Shown here piece by piece: positions 35,515 to 44,109 of a stretch of DNA of 64,000 nt. A program made the translations under genes and the position numbers. This stretch comes from Porphyrobacter sp. (lineage in GTDB: Bacteria; Pseudomonadota; Alphaproteobacteria; Sphingomonadales; Sphingomonadaceae). The stretch's first letter is position 1. Every line of letters starts with the position of its first letter. The DNA lies in the NCBI GenBank assembly GCA_027531395.1, contig JAPZRO010000004.1:744001-808000 (forward strand), written 5' to 3'. The notes under the pieces were generated by a model. The model did not search any database. It was not told the origin of the DNA and worked only from the letters and a program-made list of their open reading frames with translations.

Positions 35515-37170
35515 TTGAAGAACGACTTTACCCCCGAAGACGAACTCCTTTTCCTTGCGCTCGGCGGCTCGGGCGAGATTGGCATGAACGTCAATCTCTA
35601 TGGCTGTCAGGGCAAGTGGCTGATGGTCGACCTTGGCATGACCTTCTCGGGCACCGAATATCCCGGCGTCGATCTGGTGTTCGCCGATCTCGACTTCATC
35701 GAGGAGCGAGCCGAGGATCTGATCGGGATCGTGCTGACCCACGCGCACGAAGACCATATCGGCGCGGTGCCCTATTTCGCGGGCGAGCTGGGCGTGCCGC
35801 TCTATGCCACGCCCTTCACCGCCGATCTGGTGGCGCGCAAGCTGGAAGAGGCAGGCCTTCTCGGCAAGGTCGAGCTCAACATCATCGAGGAGGACGAGGG
35901 CGCCTTCGATCTCGGGCCCTTCACCATCACCTATATCCCGCTCGCGCACTCGATCGCGGAAGGCAACGCGCTGCTGATCGACACGCCGCACGGGCGCATC
36001 TTCCACACCGGCGACTGGAAGCTGGACGAGGAGCCGATCATCGGCGAACCCGCGACCGAGGCCGATCTGCGCGCCATCGGCGAAGAAGGCGTGCTGGCGC
36101 TGGTGTGTGATTCCACCAATGTCTTCAATCCCAAGCCCTCGGGCAGCGAAGGCGCGGTGCATCAGGCGCTGATGGAGGAAGTCGCGCGCCATGCCGGCAA
36201 GCGCGTGGTCGTCACCACCTTTGCCAGCAACGTCGCGCGGCTCCAGACGCTGGGCGAAGTCGCGCGCGAGACCGGGCGGCAGATCTGCGTTGCGGGCCGC
36301 TCGCTCGACCGGATCATCGAGGTGGCGCAGGACAATGGCTATCTCGCTGATTTCCCCCAGCCGGTCGATTTCGACACGGCGATGGGCTTGCCGCGCGGGC
36401 AGGTGCTTATCATTGCCACCGGCGGGCAGGGCGAACCGCGCGCGGCGCTGGCCCGCATGGCCGAGAACAATCATCCGATCGAGCTTACGGCGGGCGACGT
36501 GGTGCTGTTCTCCTCGCGCCAGATTCCGGGCAACGAAATCCCCATCGGCCGCATCCAGAACCAGCTCGCCGCACGCGGGATAACCATGGTGACTGACCGG
36601 CAGGCCTTCATCCATGTCTCGGGCCATCCGGGGCGCCCGGAGCTGGAGGCGCTCTACGACTGGCTCAAGCCCGAAATCCTCGTGCCCGTGCACGGCGAGA
36701 TGCGCCACATGGCCGAGCAGGCGCGCCTCGGGAAGGCCTGCGGTATCCCCGCGCAGGTGGTGCAGAAGAACGGCGACATCGTGCGCCTCGCGCCGGGCAA
36801 GCCGGGCAGGCTCGCCGAAGTGCGCGCGGGCCGTCTGGTGCTCGATGGCGACATCATCGCGCCGGCCAATGGCGAGGCGATCACCATGCGCCGCCGGATC
36901 GCGGCGGAAGGCGTGATGGTGGTGGTGCTGGTACGCGGGCAGAAGCCGCTGATCGAAGCGATCGGGTTGCCGCTCGACGAGGATATGCCGGCCTTCATCG
37001 ACGAAACGGCAAACGACGTGCTGAACGCAATTTCACGCCTCAAGGGCAAGGACGCGCGCGATCCTGCCGCCGTGCATGAGGCCGCGCGCCTCGCTGCCCG
37101 CCGCGCAGCACAGCGCTGGTCGGGCAAGAAGCCGCAGGTCCGTGTGGTGATGCCGGGAAGCGCCGACTGA
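35515..37170 (+). CDS. rnj: Ribonuclease J
   Basis: Metallo-beta-lactamase ribonuclease with 5'-to-3' exo- and endonuclease activity, used in rRNA maturation and mRNA decay. 551 residues. Metal-binding motif LTHAHEDHIGAVPYF, then HTGDWKLDE, CDSTNVF, the beta-CASP region ending FIHVSGHPG and VPVHGEMRHM. TTG start gives MKNDFTPEDELLFLALGGSGEIG; an upstream start would intrude into coaX. Presence with RNase E is normal in alphaproteobacteria. Confidence 0.94.
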   Translation: MKNDFTPEDELLFLALGGSGEIGMNVNLYGCQGKWLMVDLGMTFSGTEYPGVDLVFADLDFIEERAEDLIGIVLTHAHEDHIGAVPYFAGELGVPLYATPFTADLVARKLEEAGLLGKVELNIIEEDEGAFDLGPFTITYIPLAHSIAEGNALLIDTPHGRIFHTGDWKLDEEPIIGEPATEADLRAIGEEGVLALVCDSTNVFNPKPSGSEGAVHQALMEEVARHAGKRVVVTTFASNVARLQTLGEVARETGRQICVAGRSLDRIIEVAQDNGYLADFPQPVDFDTAMGLPRGQVLIIATGGQGEPRAALARMAENNHPIELTAGDVVLFSSRQIPGNEIPIGRIQNQLAARGITMVTDRQAFIHVSGHPGRPELEALYDWLKPEILVPVHGEMRHMAEQARLGKACGIPAQVVQKNGDIVRLAPGKPGRLAEVRAGRLVLDGDIIAPANGEAITMRRRIAAEGVMVVVLVRGQKPLIEAIGLPLDEDMPAFIDETANDVLNAISRLKGKDARDPAAVHEAARLAARRAAQRWSGKKPQVRVVMPGSAD

Positions 37171-37457
37171 TGCAGATCACCTCGATTGCGGCGATCTATT
37201 TCCTGTTCTGGGTAATGAGCGCCTTCATCATGCTGCCCTTCGGCGTGAAGACCGCCGAGGAGGCGGGCGTCGAGAAGGTGCCGGGGCAAGCCGACAGCGC
37301 GCCGGTCAATTTCCGGCCCGGCAAGCTGGCTCTGCGTGCGACGATCATCGCCGCAGTGTGCACGGGTCTGTTCGTCGCCAATTACGAATATGGCTGGGTG
37401 ACGGTCGCGGACATCGACATTCTGCCCAAGCCTCCCGCCGCCACGACCAACAGCTAG
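37170..37457 (+). CDS. DUF1467 family membrane protein
   Basis: 95 residues with two transmembrane helices (about 7-25 and 54-71) around the conserved loop MLPFGVKTAEEAG...PGQADSAPVNFRPG-like sequence that defines DUF1467. The function is unknown. Its ATG shares one base with the RNase J stop. Its TAG stop forms a CTAG palindrome with the stop of the convergent gene, so the two genes overlap by four bases tail to tail. Confidence 0.88.
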   Translation: MQITSIAAIYFLFWVMSAFIMLPFGVKTAEEAGVEKVPGQADSAPVNFRPGKLALRATIIAAVCTGLFVANYEYGWVTVADIDILPKPPAATTNS

Positions 37458-39910
37458 TTGCGGAAGCGCTGGATCGCCTGGGCCAGCACGACATAGAGCT
37501 TGCCCATGTCCGAACCCAGCATGGTCACGCTGAGGACGTGACCATCGCGGGTCGAAAGCGTGGCGCGCAGCATCGCCTCGAAATCGTGGATGTAACGGCT
37601 GACATTGGCCTTGAAGGTCTCGTCGCGCGTGTAGAGCTCGGCAATGTCGCGCGCGCCGCCATTGTCGATCAGCCGGACAGCGCGGCGGGTGAAGATCCCG
37701 CGATCGCCCTTGAGATAGGCGTCCCATGCGGTGTCCGAGACCTCGGTCGACAGCGCGCCGGCAATGTCGATCGCAGCTGAATTGAGGGCGTCGGTAATCA
37801 GCGCCATGCGCCGCGCGAAGTCGTTGTTGACCTGCTCCTCGGCCAGTTCGCGGGCGCGCGCGACACGCTGTTCGAGATTGCCGGTCAGCTCGTTCACCCG
37901 TACCAGCTGATCGCGCAGCTGGATCACCACCTCGCGTCCGACGCCCGAGGCGTGGGCGGCGGCCTGCTCGATCTTTCCGACGGTCGCAGCCGCTTCGTTG
38001 CGCAGCGCCTTTTCGAGCACCTGCACCGCTTCTCCGCCGAGGGTTTCAGCGAGTGACGAGGTCTTTTCGCGGGTGCCTTCCTCCAGCGTGGCAAAGGCCT
38101 GGGCGATCGCCGCTTCGAGCGCGCCCAGCGCCGTGCGCAGCTGTTCTTGCGTATCGCCGGCCAGCGTGCCGCTTTCCTCGGCCAGCCGCGCGAAACCGCC
38201 GCGCAGACCCTGCAGCTTGGCGAGCGCATCGTCCGACTGCTCGGCCAGCCGGGCGCGCAGGCCCGCAACCGCCTCGTCCGCCGCGTCGATCTCGCTGCGG
38301 GTCTTGATCAGGTAATCCGACAGGTCGATGCCGCTCTGGCTGGAACGCAGCATCAGCTGGCTGATCTCGCCCGCGCGGCTTTCGACCGCGCTCAGGCTGT
38401 CGCTCGCTTCGGCAATCGCCAGCTGGAGATCCTCGCGGCTCGTGCGCGCTCCCGACTGGATGATCTCGAGCAAACGTATTCCGCTTTCGGTGAGCTGCGC
38501 CAGCCGCGCCTCGGTCTCCGCGAGCGCGATACGCTTGGCCGAGAGCTTCTCGCCGAGGGCATCGAACCCGGTCGACAGGCTGCTGCGCGCAGTTTCGCCC
38601 TGTTGGCTGATGTCGCCGAGCAGCGCGCCGAAGCGGTCGAGCTGCGCCGCGAGGGCTTCGCCCTGCGCCACCAGCTTCTCGGCATCGGCGATCTGTGCCT
38701 CGCGCCGTTGGGCGAGAGCGTCGTCAAGCGTGGCGAGGCGCTGCGAGAGCACTTCGCTGGCCTGCGCCTCGCGCGTATCGAAAGCGGCCTGACGCTGTTC
38801 GATCGCTTCGGCAAAGCGCAGATCGCGCTCGGCGAGGCGCGCTTCGATTGCGTCGGCCTCCGCGCTGATCGCGGCAATCCGCTCGCGGGTCGTGGCAAGC
38901 GCAGTGGCCTCGGCGTCGCTCAGGCGCTCGGCGGCGGCGGCGAGTTCGGTTTCCAGCGCGGCAGTTTGGGCACGCAGCGCCTCGAGCGCGGCGCTTTCCA
39001 GCGCATCGAGCCGTTCGCGGTAGGCGGCGGTCTCGCCCTGCAGGCTGATGAAACGGCTCGCCACCAGACCTTCGACCCGCGCCACCTGCGCCTCGAAACT
39101 GTCGAGCGACTGGCCGACCGTGGCGGCAAGGCCCTGCACCCGCACGTCGCTGCTGGCGCCCAGCTGGCCGAGCCGTTCGAAACCTTCGCTCAGCCGGTCG
39201 AGCTGCGTCTGGGCATTATTGCCCGCGCTGCCGATCTGGTTGGCGACATCGCGTGCGGCATTGGCGATCACCGGCAGATCGTCGCGCAGCCGGTTCATGT
39301 TGCCGAGCGCTGTCTCGCTGGTGCCGGCAATCGCATCGACCTGCGCGCCGTTGGTTGTGATGAGCTGCTGCAATTCGGCCGCATGCGTGGAAATCCGCTC
39401 CGCCGCGATCCGGCCCAATGCCTCGAGATCGCGCGACTGCGCCGCCAGAAACTCCCGCGCGAGGCTAAGCTCGCGGTTGACCACCTTGAGCCGCTCTTCC
39501 AGCTCGGCGCTCTCGCGGCTGAGTAGCGCAGCGCTGGCAGCAAAGCGGTTCGCCTCGGCGCGCGAGGAGCGCATCGCGAGCAGCCAGAGAATGCCGATCA
39601 GTCCAACCGGGACCGACCACTGCACGATCCAGCCGACCCATGCCGCAGGGGCTGGGCCAGCCATGACCTCGGCGCTGATCGTCCCGCCAAAGAAACCGGT
39701 CCAGCCGGCGATGGCAAGGACAGCGATTGCAGGAACCAACCAGCCGAAGCGCGGTGGTGGAGCCACGTAAGCCTCGGGCTCGGCCCAGCTTTCTTCAAGC
39801 AGCATCTCGCCGCCTTCGGGTGCGCCAAGCTCCTCGCCCGAAGCCGTATCGCCCGCGTCATCCGCGCCGCTCTTGCGCCCCAAAGCGCGCATCTGGTGCC
39901 GTCCTGCCAT
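37454..39910 (-). CDS. Large membrane-anchored coiled-coil protein
   Basis: 818 residues, no assigned function. The first about 50 residues are acidic and cytoplasmic; two hydrophobic segments follow (GWLVPAIAVLAIAGWTGFF and VPVGLIGILWLLAM). From about residue 110 to 700 the sequence is almost continuous Ala/Leu/Glu/Gln heptad-like coiled coil, resembling tape-measure or chemoreceptor stalk architecture. The C-terminal about 90 residues look globular (TAWDAYLKGDRGIFTRRAVRLI, IHDFEAMLR, MLGSDMGKLYVVLAQAI). Chosen start MAGRHQMRALG; further upstream codons lack conservation. Divergent from the Hpt-like gene across only 70 bases. Candidate roles: envelope spacing, polar scaffold or chromosome/partition scaffold; none is proven. 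Confidence 0.7.
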   Translation of the reverse strand: MAGRHQMRALGRKSGADDAGDTASGEELGAPEGGEMLLEESWAEPEAYVAPPPRFGWLVPAIAVLAIAGWTGFFGGTISAEVMAGPAPAAWVGWIVQWSVPVGLIGILWLLAMRSSRAEANRFAASAALLSRESAELEERLKVVNRELSLAREFLAAQSRDLEALGRIAAERISTHAAELQQLITTNGAQVDAIAGTSETALGNMNRLRDDLPVIANAARDVANQIGSAGNNAQTQLDRLSEGFERLGQLGASSDVRVQGLAATVGQSLDSFEAQVARVEGLVASRFISLQGETAAYRERLDALESAALEALRAQTAALETELAAAAERLSDAEATALATTRERIAAISAEADAIEARLAERDLRFAEAIEQRQAAFDTREAQASEVLSQRLATLDDALAQRREAQIADAEKLVAQGEALAAQLDRFGALLGDISQQGETARSSLSTGFDALGEKLSAKRIALAETEARLAQLTESGIRLLEIIQSGARTSREDLQLAIAEASDSLSAVESRAGEISQLMLRSSQSGIDLSDYLIKTRSEIDAADEAVAGLRARLAEQSDDALAKLQGLRGGFARLAEESGTLAGDTQEQLRTALGALEAAIAQAFATLEEGTREKTSSLAETLGGEAVQVLEKALRNEAAATVGKIEQAAAHASGVGREVVIQLRDQLVRVNELTGNLEQRVARARELAEEQVNNDFARRMALITDALNSAAIDIAGALSTEVSDTAWDAYLKGDRGIFTRRAVRLIDNGGARDIAELYTRDETFKANVSRYIHDFEAMLRATLSTRDGHVLSVTMLGSDMGKLYVVLAQAIQRFRN

Positions 39911-39940
39911 AGGTGCCTCATACCACAGGCAGACTCCGGA

Positions 39941-39955
39941 TAAACCCCGCTTTAA
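39941..39955. promoter_or_regulatory. Candidate CtrA box between the coiled-coil and Hpt-like genes
   Basis: TAAA-N7-TTAA followed by C, one mismatch from the TTAA-N7-TTAAC consensus of the cell-cycle regulator CtrA. It lies in the 70-nt divergent region and could serve both genes. Confidence 0.4.
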
Positions 39956-39980
39956 CCTAACCCGTGATAGCCCGCATTCC

Positions 39981-40292
39981 ATGGCCTATGACAACGGAGC
40001 TCTCGATGCGACTCTCGCCGCTGCGGCGGGCGATGACGCTGCGCTGATGCGTGAGCTGCGCGGGGCCTTCCTCGAAAGCGCGATGCGGCAGTTCGACCTG
40101 CTCAAGCGGGCGCGCTGCGATGGCAACTGGACGGTTGCGGCGATGCGCCTGAAGGGGCTGGCCGCCAGCTTCCATGCCGAGGAACTCTTGGCCGCGGCCG
40201 AACATGCGCTCAATTGCGCGCCCGGCGAGCCGATGGCGATCCGCGAGATCGAGGCCGTTCTCGCTCGCTTTACCCGCCCGCAGCGCCGCTGA
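39981..40292 (+). CDS. Hpt-like protein lacking the phosphoacceptor histidine
   Basis: 103 residues, all helical. The region AAMRLKGLAASFHAEELLAA aligns with the Hpt signature H-x-L-K-G-x-A, but the phosphorylated His is replaced by M55 (M-R-L-K-G). K58, G59 and the following helix are kept. It may therefore bind receiver or kinase domains without transferring phosphate. H65 and H75 are the nearest other histidines. It heads a same-strand group that ends with a histidine-kinase-like gene. Confidence 0.65.
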   Translation: MAYDNGALDATLAAAAGDDAALMRELRGAFLESAMRQFDLLKRARCDGNWTVAAMRLKGLAASFHAEELLAAAEHALNCAPGEPMAIREIEAVLARFTRPQRR

Positions 40293-40303
40293 TCCGGCGT
40301 TCC

Positions 40304-40322
40304 TGCCCGTGATTTGCGGGCA
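40304..40322 (+). terminator. Hairpin after the Hpt-like gene
   Basis: Perfect 6-bp stem TGCCCG/CGGGCA with a 7-nt loop, 11 nt after the stop. No T tract follows, so termination is doubtful; it may only stabilise the 3' end. Confidence 0.3.
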
Positions 40323-40400
40323 CAGCCACCTTCCCAAAGCTTGAACCCCCCGCGCGAAAGCGCCAAATCCTGACGCAGAACCCCTTGCGAAAGGCAGGCG

Positions 40401-41588
40401 ATGCGCACCGCCCTGATCGCGGCCCTTAAACGAACCGCCACCGGCACCAGGCGCGGAGAACTTTCGCTCGCGGGCCGCTCGGTGCTGGCCCGGCAGGTCG
40501 ACTGGCTGCGAAGCATCGGCTGCGAGCGCATCCTGTGCCTGTGCGAACACGTCGATGGCGAGGTGCTGCGCCTGCAACAGGAAGTCGAGGCGGCGGGCGG
40601 CAATTTCCAGGCCTTGCGCGGATTTCTCCACCTACCGGCACTGGTTCGGGCCGAAGACGATTTGGTCGTTCTGGCTGACGGACTGCTGCCCGATCCGGCG
40701 ATCGCAGCCCCATTTTTCGCGCAGACGCCCCCGCGCTTCGTCGCCGCCCTCCCGACCAGCAGCCCGCTCGTGGCAGATCACCCGCATGATTTCGAGCGTA
40801 TCGACGCGCAGCAGCACTGGGCCGGGTTGCTGGCGATGCGTGGCGCACCGGTGCAGCATCTTGCCGATTTTCCGCCTGATGCCGATGCGATCTCGCTGCT
40901 GCTGCGGCTCGCGCTGCAGGCAGGCACCCCCTGCCGCCTGCTGCCGGGTGAGGAGGCTGCTCCGGTAGGCTGGTTGCTAGCAACCGACGAGACCGCGCTG
41001 GCGGCACAGGAGCAGGCGCTGATCACTCGTGCAGCGGGCGCGCCCGATTGGCGCAGGCCATCGCAGGCACTGGCACGGGTTGCCGCGCAGGCGCTAGCGC
41101 CGCAAGGACTGGCGAAAGGACCGCAGATCGCGGCCGGGGCCGGGGCGGCGCTGAATCTTGGCGCCCTGGCAGCGGCATGGTGGGGCGCAGGGGCAGCCGC
41201 TTTGGCGCTGACGGGCCTTGGCGCGCTGGCTGCGGCGCTGGCCGGTTCGCTCGGGCGAATGGCGGGAGAACTGCTCGGCAAGGGAGCATCGGTTGTGCGC
41301 CTCAACCGGCTCGATATGGCGGTCGACGTGGCCTGCGCCGCGGTGCTGCTCATCGTGCTCTCGCCTTCCGGCACGCTTGCCCCACTGGCCGTGCTCGGGC
41401 CGGTGCTGGTCGGGCTGGCCCGGCTCACCCCGTCCGCCGGACCGCTGGCGGTGCTGGCCGACCGGGCTGTGCTGCCGGGTGCACTCGCGGTCGCCGCAGT
41501 TTTCGGCTATCTACCCCATTCCACCGCGCTGTTTTCTTTGATTCTCCTCGGCGGATTGCTGCTGCGAAAGCCCGCCGGTTTGAGCTAA
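40401..41588 (+). CDS. Unrecognised protein: NTase-like N-terminus plus hydrophobic C-terminus
   Basis: 395 residues. The N-terminal about 110 residues look like a nucleotidyltransferase-type alpha/beta fold (RGELSLAGRSVLARQVDWLRSIGCERILCL, then EDDLVVLADGLLPDP), without a clear GxGTRxxP loop. From about residue 230 on it is strongly hydrophobic, with about five to six membrane segments separated by short loops. The CDP-alcohol phosphotransferase signature is not found. It starts about 110 nt after the Hpt-like gene, with GAAAGGCAGG upstream of the ATG. No function can be assigned. Confidence 0.6.
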   Translation: MRTALIAALKRTATGTRRGELSLAGRSVLARQVDWLRSIGCERILCLCEHVDGEVLRLQQEVEAAGGNFQALRGFLHLPALVRAEDDLVVLADGLLPDPAIAAPFFAQTPPRFVAALPTSSPLVADHPHDFERIDAQQHWAGLLAMRGAPVQHLADFPPDADAISLLLRLALQAGTPCRLLPGEEAAPVGWLLATDETALAAQEQALITRAAGAPDWRRPSQALARVAAQALAPQGLAKGPQIAAGAGAALNLGALAAAWWGAGAAALALTGLGALAAALAGSLGRMAGELLGKGASVVRLNRLDMAVDVACAAVLLIVLSPSGTLAPLAVLGPVLVGLARLTPSAGPLAVLADRAVLPGALAVAAVFGYLPHSTALFSLILLGGLLLRKPAGLS

Positions 41589-41599
41589 CGCGTATTTAA
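41585..41599. promoter_or_regulatory. Candidate CtrA box upstream of the 41.6-kb gene
   Basis: CTAA-N7-TTAA followed by C, one mismatch from TTAA-N7-TTAAC; the right half TTAACTAT differs at one base from the half-site TTAACCAT. It starts within the stop-codon region of the preceding gene and ends 21 nt before the next ATG. Confidence 0.42.
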
Positions 41600-41620
41600 C
41601 TATGCGCGGGTTATGCGCGC

Positions 41621-42508
41621 ATGATGGGTGAAGACACCATGGACCTGGCTGACGAGGCCACCGCCGAAGCGATCCTGCGGGACGAGCTGGCACGCGAGAC
41701 CCGCGCGCTCGGTTCGGTCGTGCCGGTGCTGCGCCATCTGCTCGCCAGCGAGGGCCAGAGGCTGGTGAGCGATGCGATCCTTGCGCGGGTGCGCGGGATG
41801 CTGTCCGATCTTGCCGCACAGCTGGTTGCTGCAGGCCACGAAGGGCCGTCCGAGCCGCTGGCCGAGACCCTAGCTGCCGATCCCGCGTTGCTCGCCTTCT
41901 GCCACGCGCTCGCGGCCGAGAGCCACCTTGCCGAGCGGCTTCACCAGCAGCGCGGCATCGATCCGGTGCTGAGTCCGCTGCTGCAGGAGCTGATCGCTTC
42001 CGATACCCCTGCGATCGCCGAGCTGGCCATGAATGCGCTCGCCGCGCAGTCACGCTTCATCCAGAGCCAGCGCCGGATGCAGCTGCCGCTGGGCGAGTTG
42101 CCGGCCGAACTGTTCGATACGGTGCTGAAGGCGTGCAGCGAAGGCACGGCACTGGCCCCGATCAGGCAGTCCTATGACGAAGGCGCAAGCCGGCTCGGCC
42201 TGCTGGCACGGCTTGTCGCTGCCATGCGGCGCGGCGCGGTTGCGGCACTGGCCCTCGACCATGCGGGACCGGCGCTGTTTGCCAGCGCGCTGGCGACGCT
42301 TGCCGGACAGCCGCGCGGCCATGCCGTGCTGGCCTGCCACGAGGGGCAGGGTGCGCGGCTCGCGCTGGCGCTTCGCGCTGCGGGACTGCCTCCCGAAGCC
42401 ATCGAACGCCAGTTCCTCACGCTCGATCCTGCGGCGCCGATGCCGCGCGATCTTGCAGCGCTCTCGCCTGACCGGGCGCGACTGCTGCTCGCCGCGGTCG
42501 CTGGGTGA
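41621..42508 (+). CDS. Unrecognised all-helical protein
   Basis: 295 residues, predicted almost entirely alpha-helical and Ala/Leu-rich, without signal peptide or membrane segment. It has repeated helix-turn patterns (SVVPVLRHLLASEGQRLVSDAIL, DPVLSPLLQELIASDTPAIAELA) reminiscent of DUF2336/HEAT-like adaptor proteins, but I cannot assign a family. ATG at 41639 (MDLADEATAEAIL) with GGGTGAAG upstream is an alternative start. Overlaps the kinase-like gene by four bases (ATGA context), so the two are translated together and may form a complex. Confidence 0.6.
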   Translation: MMGEDTMDLADEATAEAILRDELARETRALGSVVPVLRHLLASEGQRLVSDAILARVRGMLSDLAAQLVAAGHEGPSEPLAETLAADPALLAFCHALAAESHLAERLHQQRGIDPVLSPLLQELIASDTPAIAELAMNALAAQSRFIQSQRRMQLPLGELPAELFDTVLKACSEGTALAPIRQSYDEGASRLGLLARLVAAMRRGAVAALALDHAGPALFASALATLAGQPRGHAVLACHEGQGARLALALRAAGLPPEAIERQFLTLDPAAPMPRDLAALSPDRARLLLAAVAG

Positions 42509-43902
42509 TGAACACCATGGGCCCGCACAACACCCTGCTTGGCGCCCGCGGGCTGACCGACGCGCGCGACTGGCTGATGGGCGCTGATGAGACGCTGGCC
42601 GAGTTGCAGGCCCGCTGCGGCGGGCGGGTGCCGGGGCCTTTGGCGATCCCCGAATTGCTCGCTCTGGTGCAGCAGGCGCGCGAGCTCGGCCTGAGGATCG
42701 CCCGGGCTTTCACCGCCTTTGACGGCGAGGCGCTCGTCAGCGGGTTTGCCCGTATCGACCCCTCGGCAGAGGCAGCGGCGGGCGGTTGCGAAGTGCTGGT
42801 CGAGAACTGGCAGCGCAGCCTCCAGCCCGCGCCCGAGGGTCGCGCCTTCGCCGACCGGCTCGATGCGATCGACCGGGCCACGGCTGAAGTCAGCGCCAGG
42901 CTGGATGCGCGCCAGCAGGTGCAGGTGCTGAGCGCGCTCGCCCCCGATGCCGCCGGTTTGCAGGCTGCTGCCATGGCGCGACCCGGTCAGGTGTGGAGTG
43001 ATCTCGTCGAACTGGCGGATGTCAGCCATCACCAGCCGCTCCACTGGCGGCTGCTCGACGGAGCGGCTTGCCGCTTTGCCGGATCTTCGCGGCATTGGCG
43101 GGTGCGGCTGATCCCGCTTGGCCCCGATTCCCAGAGCCCGACCGGGTTCGAACTTCTGCTGATCGCCGACGAACCGCTGGCGGTTGGCGCTGCGGATGAG
43201 ACGGCAGGCAGCGAGGCTGAGGCCACGCCCACCCGCCTGATCGGCAGCGCGCTCGCGCCGGTGCTGCGTCAGCCGGTGGCGCGGATCATCGCCAATGCCG
43301 AAACCATCCGCACGCGCCTCGCTGGCCCCTTGCGCGAGGAATACAGCGAATATGCCGGTACCATCGCCAGCGCCGGACAGCATCTGGCGGCGATGCTCGA
43401 TGACCTTGCCGATCTCGAAGTGGTCGAAACGCCGGGCTTCTCGACGGTGCGCGAGCGGGTCGATCTCGCCGATGCTGCGGGGCGGGCAGCGGGGATCCTT
43501 GGCGTACGCGCGCAGAACCGCGATATCGCGCTGATGGTGACAGGGACGCGCGGCGCGGCGGTGGCCAATGCCGAGTTCCGCCGGGTGCTGCAGATCCTCA
43601 TCAACCTCATCGGCAATGCCATCGCCTATTCGCCTGCAGGCAGCACGGTGACGGTTGCCGTTGAGGGAGCGAACACTGGCAAAGTCAGCGTCAGTGTCGC
43701 CGATGAAGGCCCCGGGATCATGCCCGAACAGGCGGAGCGCATCTTCGACAAGTTCGAACGGCTCGGCCGCGACAAGGACGGCGGCTCTGGCCTCGGCCTC
43801 TACATCTCGCGCCGTCTGGCCGAAGCAATGGAGGGTTCGCTGACGGTGGAGACGCCGGCAGGGGGCGGGGCGCTGTTCCGGCTTGAACTGCCGGCGGCCT
43901 GA
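42505..43902 (+). CDS. Soluble histidine-kinase-like protein lacking the conserved phospho-His
   Basis: 465 residues, no transmembrane segment. The N-terminal about 245 residues are helical and then PAS-like (WRVRLIPLG...GFELLLIADEP). The dimerisation helix reads APVLRQPVARIIANAETI, where the usual H-E-L-R-T-P has P252 in place of His. The HATPase domain is intact: N box INLIGNAIAYSP, G1 VADEGPGI, F box FDKFERL and G2 GGSGLGLYIS. So ATP binding is likely but autophosphorylation on the standard site is not. It is coupled to the upstream helical protein by a 4-nt overlap. Confidence 0.75.
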   Translation: MMNTMGPHNTLLGARGLTDARDWLMGADETLAELQARCGGRVPGPLAIPELLALVQQARELGLRIARAFTAFDGEALVSGFARIDPSAEAAAGGCEVLVENWQRSLQPAPEGRAFADRLDAIDRATAEVSARLDARQQVQVLSALAPDAAGLQAAAMARPGQVWSDLVELADVSHHQPLHWRLLDGAACRFAGSSRHWRVRLIPLGPDSQSPTGFELLLIADEPLAVGAADETAGSEAEATPTRLIGSALAPVLRQPVARIIANAETIRTRLAGPLREEYSEYAGTIASAGQHLAAMLDDLADLEVVETPGFSTVRERVDLADAAGRAAGILGVRAQNRDIALMVTGTRGAAVANAEFRRVLQILINLIGNAIAYSPAGSTVTVAVEGANTGKVSVSVADEGPGIMPEQAERIFDKFERLGRDKDGGSGLGLYISRRLAEAMEGSLTVETPAGGGALFRLELPAA

Positions 43903-43908
43903 CCTGGC

Positions 43909-44100
43909 CTAGCGGCTGCGTCCCAACCACAGGATTCCTGCGCCAATCGCAGCGGTGACGGCACCGTAGAGCGCCCAATCGCGCCGATCGAGCATGAAGC
44001 TTTCGGGCGGCCATTTGACCAACCCCAATCCCTGCAACGCCCAGAGGGTGCCCATGACGAGGAGAAACATCCCCGTCACCGTGAGCACCCGCTTGAGCAT
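43909..44100 (-). CDS. Small two-helix membrane protein
   Basis: 63 residues with two hydrophobic helices (LTVTGMFLLVMGTLWALQGLG without its ends, and WALYGAVTAAIGAGILWLG) joined by KWPPESFMLDRRD. Small proteins with a KWPPESFM-like loop recur in sphingomonads, but no function is known to me. Just downstream of gltA on the same strand (9 nt), and convergent with the kinase-like gene. Confidence 0.65.
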   Translation of the reverse strand: MLKRVLTVTGMFLLVMGTLWALQGLGLVKWPPESFMLDRRDWALYGAVTAAIGAGILWLGRSR

Positions 44101-44109
44101 TCGGGTGAT

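Noticed and set aside
40401-41588. CDP-alcohol phosphatidyltransferase
   Set aside because: The hydrophobic C-terminal half invites this call, but the DGxxAR...GxxxDxxxD signature is absent.
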